Assembly: GCA_022770525.1 (NCBI GenBank) | Contig: JALEHN010000095.1 | Location: 1-55,550 of the forward strand | DNA: 55,550 nt | Direction: 5' to 3' | DNA from: Clostridiales bacterium | GTDB taxonomy: Bacteria; Bacillota; Clostridia; Lachnospirales; Lachnospiraceae | Shown: piece after piece, positions 1 to 8,693 of the stretch | Numbering within the stretch: position 1 is the first letter of the stretch | How the letters are laid out: each line of letters opens with the position of its first letter | Position numbers and translations under genes: made by a program | The notes under the pieces: model-generated | The model's database searches: none | What the model was told of the DNA's origin: nothing | The model's input: only the letters and a program-made list of their open reading frames with translations

Positions 1-40
1 AATCTGATACATTCAGTATGTGCTTTTTTATCAATAATAT

Positions 41-182
41 GTAACTGTTCAGAGCCAGGCAAAATTTCATAAAACAGTCGTAAAATGCCTGCATTTTTAA
101 GACTGTTTTTGAAATTTTATTTGGCGGATACGCCACACCGAGGAAATGCGAAGCATTTTGAAGGTTGGCTCTGAATAGTTAC
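41..182. repeat. Inverted-repeat element, copy A (complete)
   Basis: This 142-bp element is bounded by 17-bp inverted ends (41-57 and 166-182) that differ at one base. Its left half is an internal hairpin (arms about 61-79 and 101-118). Its right half carries an AAATGC-GAA-GCATTT hairpin. The right half recurs, diverged, at 32626-32683, 35986-36043 and 46752-46816. It encodes nothing and looks like a MITE- or REP-like element. It lies directly upstream of the hydrogenase-like operon, so it may contribute to its leader. Bases 1-40 show nothing I recognise. Confidence 0.7.
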
Positions 183-235
183 GCGAATTTTTAGAAACAG
201 ACGATGAATATAGAAACTGAAAGGAAGGTGATGGA

Positions 236-1654
236 ATGAACAAATTCTTTCATTCTGTATACCTTGATCCCAATCTGTGCAAAGGCTGCATCAATTGTAT
301 CAAGCGCTGTCCGACACAGGCCATCCGTGTCCGGAACGGCAAGGCGCGTATTACAAGTCAGTTTTGCATCGACTGCGGTGAATGTGTCCGCACCTGCAGC
401 CATCACGCAAAAAAGATACGCAGCGATTCACTGGATATTTTAGAAAAGTATACTTATACGGTTGCACTGCCTTCACCTGAGTTTTATGCGCAGTTCAATC
501 ATTTATATGATATCAATATTCTGCTGACCGCACTGATTTATCTCGGATTTGACGATGTATTTGAAGTTTCGGCCGCTGCCGAGTTTATTTCATCGGCCGC
601 CCGTAAATATGTCAGCGAACATAAGGAACACTGGCCTTATATTAATACCGGATGTCCTTCCATCGTTCGCCTGATCAGAGTCAGCTACCCGAACCTGATC
701 GAGCATTTACTCCCATTAAATCTCCCTGCTGAAACGGCTGCTTCACTGGCGCGCAGGCGGGCTATTGAAAAGACAGGACTTTCCCCGGAACAGATCGGCA
801 TTATTTTTATATCCCCGTGTCCGTCCAAAGTCACCCATGTTAAATCACCGCTTGGAAAGGACCACAGCGAAATTGACGGTATACTGGCCGCCAAAGATAT
901 TTATCCGCTTTTGCTTCCGCATATGCTTGAAGCCGAAAGTGCACCGATGTCACTTTCCATGTCCGGCAGTACCGGCATCGGATGGGGATTCAGCGGCGGC
1001 GAAGCGGCCGGACTGATGACAGATAATTATCTTGTTGCCGACGGCATCGAGAATGTCATCCGTGTACTTGACGATCTGGAGGATGAAAAGTTTTCGACAC
1101 TTCAGTTTATTGAGCTTCATGCCTGCAGCGGCGGATGCGTCGGCGGCGTCCTCAATGTGGAAAATCCGTATGTAGCCAAAGTCAAGCTTAAGAATCTTTC
1201 CAAATCCATGCCCCTTTACGGAAACCACGGAACAATCATTGCCACGGATGCTGATTTATACTGGAATACAAAAGTCGAATACGAACCTGTTTTTCGTCTC
1301 GGCAGCAACATGCTGGAAAGTATAACGAAAATGAAACAGATTGATGAACTGTGTCAGGAATTTCCGGGACTTGACTGCGGCTCCTGCGGCGCACCGACAT
1401 GCCGTGCGCTTGCTGAAGATATCGTCCGCGGCAAAGCCGAAAAAAATGACTGTGTCCACATTCTCAGAGAACATATCCACATGCTTCAGGATTCTTACAC
1501 GCAGCTTGCCCGCGAAGCTATGATCAGCGGCGAAGATCCGGATACATGCATCCATATGTTGATGAACTATGTGGAAAAGCTGACTGATGAAATCAGCCGG
1601 CTTGATTCAGGAAATCTTCAGTATTCAAAAAAGGAGACACATCATGACGCTTAA
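236..1654 (+). CDS. [FeFe]-hydrogenase-like iron-sulfur protein (probably sensory or non-catalytic)
   Basis: This 472-residue protein has three parts. An N-terminal 2x[4Fe-4S] ferredoxin has Cys15/18/21/25 and Cys44/47/50/54. A hydrogenase large-subunit-like core keeps the expected H-cluster cysteines: NTGCP (Cys140), PCPSK (Cys195, Lys198) and ACSGGC (Cys297, Cys301). A C-terminal Fe-S motif has Cys381/384/389/406. In catalytic enzymes the first motif is TSCCP; here the first cysteine, the proton relay, is Gly139. Loss of that residue is known from sensory hydrogenase groups, so sensing of H2 or redox state is inferred. It overlaps the DRTGG gene by 11 bases. A GGAAGGTGATGG ribosome site supports the start. 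Catalytic hydrogenase activity seems unlikely. Confidence 0.8.
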   Translation: MNKFFHSVYLDPNLCKGCINCIKRCPTQAIRVRNGKARITSQFCIDCGECVRTCSHHAKKIRSDSLDILEKYTYTVALPSPEFYAQFNHLYDINILLTALIYLGFDDVFEVSAAAEFISSAARKYVSEHKEHWPYINTGCPSIVRLIRVSYPNLIEHLLPLNLPAETAASLARRRAIEKTGLSPEQIGIIFISPCPSKVTHVKSPLGKDHSEIDGILAAKDIYPLLLPHMLEAESAPMSLSMSGSTGIGWGFSGGEAAGLMTDNYLVADGIENVIRVLDDLEDEKFSTLQFIELHACSGGCVGGVLNVENPYVAKVKLKNLSKSMPLYGNHGTIIATDADLYWNTKVEYEPVFRLGSNMLESITKMKQIDELCQEFPGLDCGSCGAPTCRALAEDIVRGKAEKNDCVHILREHIHMLQDSYTQLAREAMISGEDPDTCIHMLMNYVEKLTDEISRLDSGNLQYSKKETHHDA

Positions 1655-1979
1655 AGACCTTGCCGACAGCCGGCTTTTTGAAGTTGTAAATATCGGCGAT
1701 GATATTAACCGGCAGATTACAAAAACCTATTGCTGTGATCTGCTCAGTATCGCCATGAGCCGTGCACCGGCCGGATGTGCATGGGTAACTGTAATGGGGA
1801 ATATTAATACACTGGCTGTTGCCTCATTAAGCGATGCTGCCTGTATTATTCTTGCGGAAGGCGTATATCTTGATGACGCTGCAAAATCCAAAGCCATACA
1901 GCAGGGCATCACTGTCTTTTGCACGAATATGCCGGTATTTGAAACTGCGCTGACTGTGCACCGGCTGCTCCATGCCTGA
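1644..1979 (+). CDS. DRTGG-domain protein
   Basis: This protein of 111 residues resembles the stand-alone DRTGG domain family (the domain also found in some phosphotransacetylases and CBS proteins). In clostridial genomes such proteins accompany hydrogenase-related Fe-S proteins and PHP proteins. The start is the ATG preceded by AAGGAG; an upstream in-frame start at 1587 lies inside the previous gene and lacks such a site. It overlaps its upstream neighbour by 11 bases and its downstream neighbour by 8, so translation is probably coupled. The ligand is unknown; a nucleotide-type ligand is only an inference. Confidence 0.7.
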   Translation: MTLKDLADSRLFEVVNIGDDINRQITKTYCCDLLSIAMSRAPAGCAWVTVMGNINTLAVASLSDAACIILAEGVYLDDAAKSKAIQQGITVFCTNMPVFETALTVHRLLHA

Positions 1980-2733
1980 ACTGACCTACGATCTCCATAT
2001 CCATTCCTGCCTCTCCCCATGCGGGGATGATGATATGACACCGGCCAATATCGTTCATATGGCGGCGCTGAAAAAACTGGACCTGATTGCCGTAACAGAC
2101 CATAATTCCTGTAAAAACTGCCCGGCAGTAGCAAAACTGTGTGATGCGTACGGCATTACCGCACTGCCCGGCATGGAACTGACAACCGCTGAAGAAATTC
2201 ATGTGGTCTGCCTTTTTTCCGGATTAAACGAGGCCATGGCATTCGACGACTATGTTTCACATCACCTGATTCCATTTCCAAACAATGAAAAAATTTTTGG
2301 AAAGCAGCTGATTTATGATGCAGACGATCAGTTGACAGGCACTGTACAAAACCTCCTTGTCAATGCCACAGATATTTCATTCGATGATATTTATCCGTTA
2401 ATGAAGGCTTATAACGGTATTATGATCCCGGCACATATCGACAAACCTTCCAACAGCCTTTTGGCCACCTTTGGTTTTATCCCGCCGGACAGCTGTTTTT
2501 CATGCACCGAAGTCAAAGATATACAGAAGCTTCCCGAACTTTTAAATCAGCAGCCTTATCTTGAAAAATGCTGTATCATCACAAATTCCGATGCGCATTT
2601 TCTCGGAAATATCAGTGAACCTGTGCGGCATATATCAGCAGGAAGCCGTCGTCCGAAAGATATTATCTATGCTTTAAAACATCCACAGGCTGTCACCTCT
2701 GCAAACAAAGCGGTGCAGCTCCTTCACTCATGA
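1972..2733 (+). CDS. PHP-domain phosphoesterase
   Basis: This 253-residue protein begins with the PHP signature YDLHIHSCLSPCGDDDMTP. It continues with AVTDHNS, a histidine-containing PAHIDKPSNS block and a late NSDAHFLG motif, which together give the metal-binding His/Asp set of the PHP superfamily. Members hydrolyse phosphoesters such as histidinol phosphate or 3',5'-nucleotides; the substrate here is not evident. It is the third gene of the overlapping hydrogenase-like/DRTGG/PHP operon, and its stop codon lies inside the loop of a terminator hairpin. Co-occurrence suggests a role linked to the hydrogenase-like protein rather than to histidine synthesis, since no his genes are near. Confidence 0.8.
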   Translation: MPELTYDLHIHSCLSPCGDDDMTPANIVHMAALKKLDLIAVTDHNSCKNCPAVAKLCDAYGITALPGMELTTAEEIHVVCLFSGLNEAMAFDDYVSHHLIPFPNNEKIFGKQLIYDADDQLTGTVQNLLVNATDISFDDIYPLMKAYNGIMIPAHIDKPSNSLLATFGFIPPDSCFSCTEVKDIQKLPELLNQQPYLEKCCIITNSDAHFLGNISEPVRHISAGSRRPKDIIYALKHPQAVTSANKAVQLLHS

Positions 2734-2754
2734 GGGAACTGCACCGCTTTTACG
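2707..2754 (+). terminator. Terminator of the hydrogenase-like/DRTGG/PHP operon
   Basis: Perfect 12-bp arms (2707-2718 and 2739-2750) enclose the PHP stop codon and are followed by a short T run. The stem is nearly symmetrical, so it could also stop the converging amino acid transporter transcript. Confidence 0.75.
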
Positions 2755-2773
2755 CGCCATTTTTTTACAATCA

Positions 2774-3502
2774 TTATAATACTTTGGATAAGAATTCTTT
2801 AAGTCTCGGATTTTGCGGAGATTCAAAAAATTCCTTTGGTGTATTCTGCTCAACAATCCGTCCTTCATCCATAAATAAAACACGTGAAGCAACTTCTCTT
2901 GCAAAACCCATTTCATGGGTTACAACAACCATCGTCATACCCTCATCGGCCAGCTGCCGCATAAGATCAAGCACCTCACCGACCATTTCCGGATCCAATG
3001 CTGAAGTCGGCTCGTCAAACAAAATCACATCCGGATTCATCGCAAGACTTCGCACAATGGCAATACGCTGCTTTTGCCCGCCGGACAGCTGTGCCGGATA
3101 TGCATTTGCCTTATCCGCAAGGCCGACACGTTCCAAAAGCGCCATCGCCTTTTTATTGGCTTCATCTTTTGTCATCAGCTTAAGTCTGACCGGCGCCAGT
3201 GTGATATTGCCAAGAATCGTTAAATGAGGGAACAGATTGAAATGCTGAAATACCATACCCATCTTGCGTCTGAGTATATCTACTTCTTTGGATTTGGATG
3301 CGGTAATATTTTTGCCCTCAAACCAGATCTCTCCCGAAGTCGGTATCTCCATAAGATTGAGGCATCTTAAAAATGTACTTTTCCCCGAACCTGAAGGTCC
3401 GATGATGACAACCTTTTCACCCTTTTCAATCGTCTCTGTAATATCCTTAAGTACGTGAACATCACCAAATGATTTATTTAAATGCTTAACGTCTATCACT
3501 TT
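2774..3502 (-). CDS. Polar amino acid ABC transporter, ATP-binding protein
   Basis: This 242-residue ATPase has a Walker A motif GPSGSGKST (residues 34-42), a Q-loop in [10 protein letters not shown], the signature LSGGQKQR, Walker [15 protein letters not shown] and an H-loop VVVTHEM. It belongs to the GlnQ/ArtP family energising import of polar amino acids. I chose the GTG start at 3502 because an AAAGGAGG site sits just upstream; an ATG at 3520 would place that site inside the gene. It overlaps the permease gene by 17 bases. Substrate cannot be decided from the ATPase. Confidence 0.93.
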   Translation of the reverse strand, partial: KVIDVKHLNKSFGDVHVLKDITETIEKGEKVVIIGPSGSGKSTFLRCLNLMEIPTSGEIWFEGKNITASKSKEVDILRRKMGMVFQHFNLFPHLTILGNITLAPVRLKLMTKDEANKKAMALLERVGLADKANAYPAQLSGGQKQRIAIVRSLAMNPDVILFDEPTSALDPEMVGEVLDLMRQLADEGMTMVVVTHEMGFAREVASRVLFMDEGRIVEQNTPKEFFESPQNPRLKEFLSKVL

Positions 3503-4187
3503 GTGCCAGCCTCCTTTCAAAGATTGCCAACAGCTTTGTCAGAACCATAACAACAACAAAATACATAATGGCTGTAATAATCAGCGGCGGCAAAAGATTG
3601 TATGTGGACATACCGATATTCTGAGCTGCTTTCGTAACGTCCATAACCGTAATTGTACCAACAATGGCTGTTTCCTTGATCAGAACAATGAATTCGTTGC
3701 CAAGGGCAGGAAGAATATTTTTAATAGCCTGCGGCATAACGATAAAAATCATCGTTGTCACACCGCTAAGTCCAAGGGAACGTCCGGCTTCTGTCTGTCC
3801 CTTATCAACAGCTTCAATACCGGCACGGATAATTTCCGCAACATAGGCGCTGGAGTTTATGCCAAAACAGATCACCGCCGCCAGAATCGCCGGTGTATCT
3901 CTTGATGTCAGTATAATATAATAAATAATCAAAAGCTGAACATAGACAGGTGTCCCCCGGATGATGCCAATATATAAATCTGTAATCAATTTAATGAGCC
4001 AAAGCCCTTTTTTCCTCATCGACGTATATTTAAGTATGGCTACAATCATACCGATAACAACACCGACAATGACAGCAAACAATGATATCAGCAGTGTCAT
4101 CTTAAAGCCTTCAAAATATGCCAGATAACGGTCTTTTTCTATAAATGCCGCAGTAAAACTATCGATGATGTCCTGAAACCAAGACAT
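3486..4187 (-). CDS. Polar amino acid ABC transporter, permease
   Basis: This HisM/GlnP-type inner membrane permease has several hydrophobic segments and the EAA loop [22 protein letters not shown] that docks the ATPase. The second ATG (4187) is preferred, since an AAGGAGG site lies 7 bases before it but abuts the first ATG (4193). The family acts as a homodimer or heterodimer; only one permease gene is present, so a homodimer is inferred. It is transcribed with the ATPase after the binding-protein gene. Confidence 0.92.
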   Translation of the reverse strand: MSWFQDIIDSFTAAFIEKDRYLAYFEGFKMTLLISLFAVIVGVVIGMIVAILKYTSMRKKGLWLIKLITDLYIGIIRGTPVYVQLLIIYYIILTSRDTPAILAAVICFGINSSAYVAEIIRAGIEAVDKGQTEAGRSLGLSGVTTMIFIVMPQAIKNILPALGNEFIVLIKETAIVGTITVMDVTKAAQNIGMSTYNLLPPLIITAIMYFVVVMVLTKLLAIFERRLAQSDRR

Positions 4188-4281
4188 TTCCATCCCTCCT
4201 TAAACATAAATACCAAAACCGACGCCCGCATTCGTCTCACAGATAAAACAATCAATGTTCTATACCTGATGATAAAGAACA

Positions 4282-4311
4282 GGGATTCCGTGATGTCCAT
4301 CACAGAATCCC
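4282..4311 (-). terminator. Hairpin between the binding-protein and permease genes
   Basis: Inverted arms of 13 bases (4282-4294 and 4299-4311) with one mismatch surround a 4-base loop. There is no strong U run on the minus strand. Such hairpins after binding-protein genes usually act as partial terminators or 3' stabilisers that raise binding-protein levels over permease levels; that role is inferred. Confidence 0.55.
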
Positions 4312-4343
4312 GTTTTTAACACGTTCACCGTTTCCGGTCTGAA

Positions 4344-5186
4344 TTATTTTGTCGTATGATTAATTGTGAACTCTTCAATCTTACCATCTGCGATCAGCTG
4401 TTCAAGCACTGCGTTGATCTGGTCAAGTAATTCCTGGTTGCCTTTCTGAACAGCAATGGCATATCTGTCTGTGAAAACTTCACCGTCAAGTACAGCAAGG
4501 TCATCGTTTGCAGCAACCATTTCCTCTGCAGGAAGTGCATCCATGATGATACAGTCAATCTTATCGTTCTTTAAATCCATGGCAGCTTCCATAAATTTGC
4601 CGTAAGCCTTTGGTGTCCATCCTTCATCCTGACAGTAATAATCAGCAACTGTACCTGTCTGAACGCCGATGACAAGGTCACCTGACAATGCGTCAACAGA
4701 ATCTACACGACCGGCTTCTTTATTTACAACAACAACCTGTTTTGATGTCGCATATTCAACAGAGAAATCCATCACTTTCTCACGTTCTTCTGTAACAGAA
4801 ATACCCGCAGCCGCAAAATCAGCTTTGCCCTGCTGAACAGCCAGAAGCGCACCGTCAAATGTTGTGTTCTGAACAACAAGTTCCTTGCCCATTGCTTCTG
4901 CAATAGCATTGGCAATATCAACGTCAACACCGACAACTGTCTGTCCGTCTTCTGTGTACTCGTATGGTGCAAAACCTGCTTCTGTAACCATAATCAGCTT
5001 ATCCGAATCACCGGAAGCTTCTGCCTGTGTGTCAGCCGCTGTATCTGCTGCTTCAGTATCCTGTACATCGGAAGTTTCTGCCTGTGTATCTGCTGCAGGC
5101 GCTTTTGTTTCATTTGCTGAGTTACCGCATGCAGCCATCGCTGCTGTCATAGCTGCAACTAATAATAATGCAATTCCCTTTTTCAT
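4344..5186 (-). CDS. Polar amino acid-binding lipoprotein of an ABC importer
   Basis: This 280-residue protein starts with a lipoprotein signal: basic MKK, a hydrophobic stretch and a lipobox ending at Cys20. A low-complexity Ala/Thr/Glu/Asp linker (about residues 26-60) follows. The mature part has SBP_bac_3 features (AGFAPYEYTEDGQTVVGVDVDIA, and GADFA/AAGISVT-like segments). It should sit on the outer face of the membrane and deliver amino acids to the permease encoded downstream. Sequence alone does not separate cystine, glutamine, arginine or histidine specificity. A clear promoter lies upstream. Confidence 0.92.
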   Translation of the reverse strand: MKKGIALLLVAAMTAAMAACGNSANETKAPAADTQAETSDVQDTEAADTAADTQAEASGDSDKLIMVTEAGFAPYEYTEDGQTVVGVDVDIANAIAEAMGKELVVQNTTFDGALLAVQQGKADFAAAGISVTEEREKVMDFSVEYATSKQVVVVNKEAGRVDSVDALSGDLVIGVQTGTVADYYCQDEGWTPKAYGKFMEAAMDLKNDKIDCIIMDALPAEEMVAANDDLAVLDGEVFTDRYAIAVQKGNQELLDQINAVLEQLIADGKIEEFTINHTTK

Positions 5187-5264
5187 GACTTTTAATCCTC
5201 CTTAATATTAAACAATGGCAAACTCTGCCAAAATAAGCTGTTAAAGCCGTATAATACAGCAATT

Positions 5265-5293
5265 ACTCTATCATCATGCCGTTGTTTTGTCAA
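5265..5293 (-). promoter_or_regulatory. SigA-type promoter of the amino acid importer
   Basis: On the minus strand a perfect -35 TTGACA (5288-5293) is followed by a 17-base spacer and a -10 TAGAGT (5265-5270). It lies about 80 bases before the binding-protein start. No T-box, lysine or other amino acid riboswitch is visible in the short leader. Confidence 0.7.
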
Positions 5294-5414
5294 GGTATTC
5301 TATCATTTTATTGTGTGAAATATTGCATTTTTGCAGGAAGTACTGCATTTTTATTCATTCCGCCTGTGCCATCGGGAAAGCAGGTCATCGAAACATACGG
5401 TGATCTGATGTAAA

Positions 5415-6812
5415 TTATACCAGATAATCTTTCACAGCCTGTACGATTTCTTCCTGATGCATGCCTCTTGAGCCTTTACAAAGCAATGCATCACCTTTGC
5501 CGATGATTGATTTTATATATTCAGCTGCCTCTTCATTATGATCAAATGTATGGGTTACAATATCCGGGTTTGTTTCCTCAATCGCTCTCGCAAGCTCCTT
5601 CATCATATCACCTACAGTGACGACCTCATCGATCCCTGTTTCGGCAATATATTTTCCTGTATCATAATGACACTGGCGCGACATATCTCCAAGTTCCAGC
5701 ACATCAGCCAGACATGCGATTTTGCGTCCCTCATTATCCATTGAAACAAGCACCTGCACACCGCTTTTGATAGAATCCGGACTTGCATTATATGTATCAT
5801 CAATAATTTTTATACCGTCACGCATGTGATTCACCTGCTGGCGCATGGCAATCCCCTGGTAGCTTTCAACACCTGCTTTCGCAATATCCGGTGCAATACC
5901 GTACTGCATGGCAATGGCCAGAGCCACCACCGCATTATATACATTATGCAAACCAAGCTGCAGCATCGAAATCTCTGTGGTAAATCCGCCGCCGACAAAT
6001 GTAAAACACTGGCGTCCGTCTTTGATATGTATATTTTCAGCATAAAAATCTGCTGACGGATCTGTTCCGAAATAATGAATATTTTGCGGCTTTTCAATCT
6101 TTACAGTGCTGCATGTAAATGCATTCTGCAGCATATCATTATCACCGTTTAAATACAGTACACCTTCCGAACCGAAATGTTTCGCGATCATCAGCTTTTC
6201 AGCCATGATATTTTCCCGGGTTTTAAACTGTGCCAGATGTGCAACACCGATATTTGTGACAACTGCCGTATCCGGATGCACAAAATCAGCCAGTTCTGAC
6301 ATTTCATCAAAATCACTGATGCCCATCTCTATAACGGCAATCTCATGCTGTGATTCGATTCTGAATAACGTCAGCGGCACTCCGATATTACTGTTTTGAT
6401 TGCCTGCTGTTTTCAGCACACAATACTTTGTACCAAGAGCAGCCGCGATCATTTCTTTTGTCGATGTTTTGCCGACACTGCCTGTAATTCCCACAACCGG
6501 AATGCTAAAGCGCTGTTTATAATAAACACTTAATGCCCCCAGTGCCTTTTCCGTATGCTTAACTAAAATATGCGGCTTTTTTACATCTGTAATTTCTCCC
6601 GAAGATGTCAGCACCGCAGCAGCCCCGCTTACAAATACCTGAGCGATAAACTTATGGGCATCCACCTTTTCACCGATAATCGGCACAAAAAGTGTGCCTT
6701 CTTTTGCTTCACGGCTGTCGATACATACATTTGTTACTATTGTATTTTCATCCCCGCACAAAAGCTTTCCTCCGACAGCTTCCACAATTTCTTTAACACT
6801 GATTGCTTCCAT
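5415..6812 (-). CDS. murF: UDP-N-acetylmuramoyl-tripeptide--D-alanyl-D-alanine ligase
   Basis: This 465-residue protein is a full-length Mur ligase. An N-terminal UDP-binding domain carries the SREAKEGTLFVPIIGE motif. The central ATPase domain has the P-loop GITGSVGKTST (108-118). The C-terminal domain has DDTYNASPDSIKSG and the final KGSRGMHQE motif typical of MurF. It adds D-Ala-D-Ala to the cell-wall precursor in the cytoplasm. The gene starts 24 bases after the corrinoid-activator gene and is probably cotranscribed with it, an odd pairing functionally. No ddl gene is adjacent. Confidence 0.95.
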   Translation of the reverse strand: MEAISVKEIVEAVGGKLLCGDENTIVTNVCIDSREAKEGTLFVPIIGEKVDAHKFIAQVFVSGAAAVLTSSGEITDVKKPHILVKHTEKALGALSVYYKQRFSIPVVGITGSVGKTSTKEMIAAALGTKYCVLKTAGNQNSNIGVPLTLFRIESQHEIAVIEMGISDFDEMSELADFVHPDTAVVTNIGVAHLAQFKTRENIMAEKLMIAKHFGSEGVLYLNGDNDMLQNAFTCSTVKIEKPQNIHYFGTDPSADFYAENIHIKDGRQCFTFVGGGFTTEISMLQLGLHNVYNAVVALAIAMQYGIAPDIAKAGVESYQGIAMRQQVNHMRDGIKIIDDTYNASPDSIKSGVQVLVSMDNEGRKIACLADVLELGDMSRQCHYDTGKYIAETGIDEVVTVGDMMKELARAIEETNPDIVTHTFDHNEEAAEYIKSIIGKGDALLCKGSRGMHQEEIVQAVKDYLV

Positions 6813-6836
6813 AGCACTTATTAATCCTTTCTGAAA

Positions 6837-8447
6837 TCACTCAAAACACATGGCATCCATATATGCCTCATTGAAATCTTTGTCACTGCCAAGGCCTATC
6901 TCCTCACAGCGTCCGATCAACGTTTCCATAACACTGATTTTATGTGCTTCCATCAGACATGCAGATGCACCCTTTAATGACGTATTGCCTGCTATTTTAA
7001 TTTTTCCGGCAAAGGCCTCCGGCAAAAGTCCGATGCTGACGGCCTTTTCAATGTTTAGCCGAAACCCGAAGCCTCCTGCAAGATACACAGTATCCACATC
7101 ATCAAAACCAATGCCATACTTTTTCACAAGTACTTCGATGCCCGCCCTGACAGCCGCTTTAGCAAGCTGGATTTCACGGATATCCTGCTGTGTGAACACT
7201 ATATCCTCACCGGATTTACTTTTCGCAATAAAAATGCCGTCATCAAAATAATCCTCATCGAGAAGCCCCGTCTCATCAACCAGTCCGCTTTTCACAAGCT
7301 CGGCTGTAATATCCATAACACCGGTACCGCAAATACCTACCGGTTCACCGTCACTGATTGTTGTATACTTAATATTCAACGGTTCTTTTTCTATAATTTC
7401 AACGGCACATACCGCGCCTTTGACGCTGCCGATACCACACGAAATATTACCGCCCTCAAAAGCCGGTCCTGCCGCAGTAGATGTACATAAAAGCTTATCT
7501 TTGCATCCGATCGCCATCTCACCATTGGTGCCAAGGTCAATAAGCATTGACGGCTTTTCCATCTGATCAAAGCCACAGCAGAGCAGTCCCGCCGCAATAT
7601 CCGCACCGACATAAGTTGAAATTCCCGGCAGTATTGTCACAGATGCTTCCAGCATATCGCTGTCAAATACTTTTTCAAAAGGCCAGACTGATGTCTCGAT
7701 ACTCACCGGTTCGAAAGGATAAACGCCCAGTGTCTCGCAGCTGTATCCAAGAAGCAGATGTTCCATTGTTGTATTGGCGCCGATGACAATATTTTCAATC
7801 CGCTTTGCGTCAATGCCTGTTTTTCTAATCATATTCTCAAAGCCTTCAACAAGATCTTTGACAATCGACTGCCGAAGCGCTTCCTTTTGTCCGTTATTTG
7901 ATGCCTGTATTCTTGAAATGACATCCGCCCCAAAGGCTCTCTGCCTGTTGATCCTGTTGTCGCTTTCCACAACCTTTCCGCTGTCCAGATGAATCAGATC
8001 CATGGAAATCGTCGTTGTACCGATATCAACTGCAATTCCGTAACTGCCTTCACTATCCGCCGTGGAACCACACGCTCTATCCGTACCCATCGCTTCATCA
8101 GTATTATCCCTTTCATCTGTTTCACCGACTGCGCCATGGCTTGATAAAACCTCAAAATCATCTTCCGACTGTGACAGCAGCTGTATATCAATGTCTGATG
8201 CCGGATATGCCTTACAGGACAGACGGTAACCTTTGTTCAGCTGCACTTCATCAAAAGCTTTCCTGTCATCTTCCGTAACCTCAAGACTTCCTGAAATCAC
8301 CTGAATACCACACTTTCCGCAGACACCTCTGCCACTGCAGTAAGCAGGAACATAAATATCCTCATTTCTAAGCACTTCAAGAACTGAAAGTCCTTCTTTG
8401 TATTCAATTTCTTTAAAACTCTTACCCGAAACAACGCGAATCATCAT
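6837..8447 (-). CDS. RACo-type reductive activator of corrinoid proteins (2Fe-2S + ASKHA domains)
   Basis: This 536-residue protein has an N-terminal plant-type [2Fe-2S] ferredoxin (Cys37, Cys43, Cys46, Cys78). A short acidic linker leads to a large ASKHA/DUF4445 ATPase domain with DIGTTTISMDL, GANTTMEHLLLG, DLGTNGEMAIG and VYLAGGFG motifs. RACo-type proteins use ATP to push an electron onto inactive Co(II) corrinoid and restore Co(I). RamA-type activators instead carry C-terminal 4Fe-4S clusters, absent here. The likely client is the corrinoid protein encoded at 11238-11888, same strand, with two Rpn genes in between. Confidence 0.9.
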   Translation of the reverse strand: MMIRVVSGKSFKEIEYKEGLSVLEVLRNEDIYVPAYCSGRGVCGKCGIQVISGSLEVTEDDRKAFDEVQLNKGYRLSCKAYPASDIDIQLLSQSEDDFEVLSSHGAVGETDERDNTDEAMGTDRACGSTADSEGSYGIAVDIGTTTISMDLIHLDSGKVVESDNRINRQRAFGADVISRIQASNNGQKEALRQSIVKDLVEGFENMIRKTGIDAKRIENIVIGANTTMEHLLLGYSCETLGVYPFEPVSIETSVWPFEKVFDSDMLEASVTILPGISTYVGADIAAGLLCCGFDQMEKPSMLIDLGTNGEMAIGCKDKLLCTSTAAGPAFEGGNISCGIGSVKGAVCAVEIIEKEPLNIKYTTISDGEPVGICGTGVMDITAELVKSGLVDETGLLDEDYFDDGIFIAKSKSGEDIVFTQQDIREIQLAKAAVRAGIEVLVKKYGIGFDDVDTVYLAGGFGFRLNIEKAVSIGLLPEAFAGKIKIAGNTSLKGASACLMEAHKISVMETLIGRCEEIGLGSDKDFNEAYMDAMCFE

Positions 8448-8581
8448 TTATTCTTCCCCCAAATTTGATAATCAGTCCTCCGACACAAATAGGCCGGTTA
8501 CAGAACAAACCACTGCAGATAGCCAAGTTTCCATATGAACAGTTCTTTTATACAGTAGAACTTCCTATACTTGTCCCCATA

Positions 8582-8638
8582 TAAAAAACGGCTGTCTATA
8601 GAATAACATTTTTTATTCTGCAGGACAACCGCCTTTTT
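8582..8638 (-). terminator. Terminator after the Rpn genes
   Basis: On the minus strand an imperfect long stem (outer GCGGTTGTCC against GACAGCCG, inner AGAATAA against TTATTCT) is followed by six T residues. It separates the Rpn transcript from the corrinoid-activator gene. The rest of the 246-base gap holds nothing else I recognise. Confidence 0.7.
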
Positions 8639-8693
8639 TATACAACACGTCATCTCTTAACAGGTTTTATAAAATCTGACAAATATATGATTC

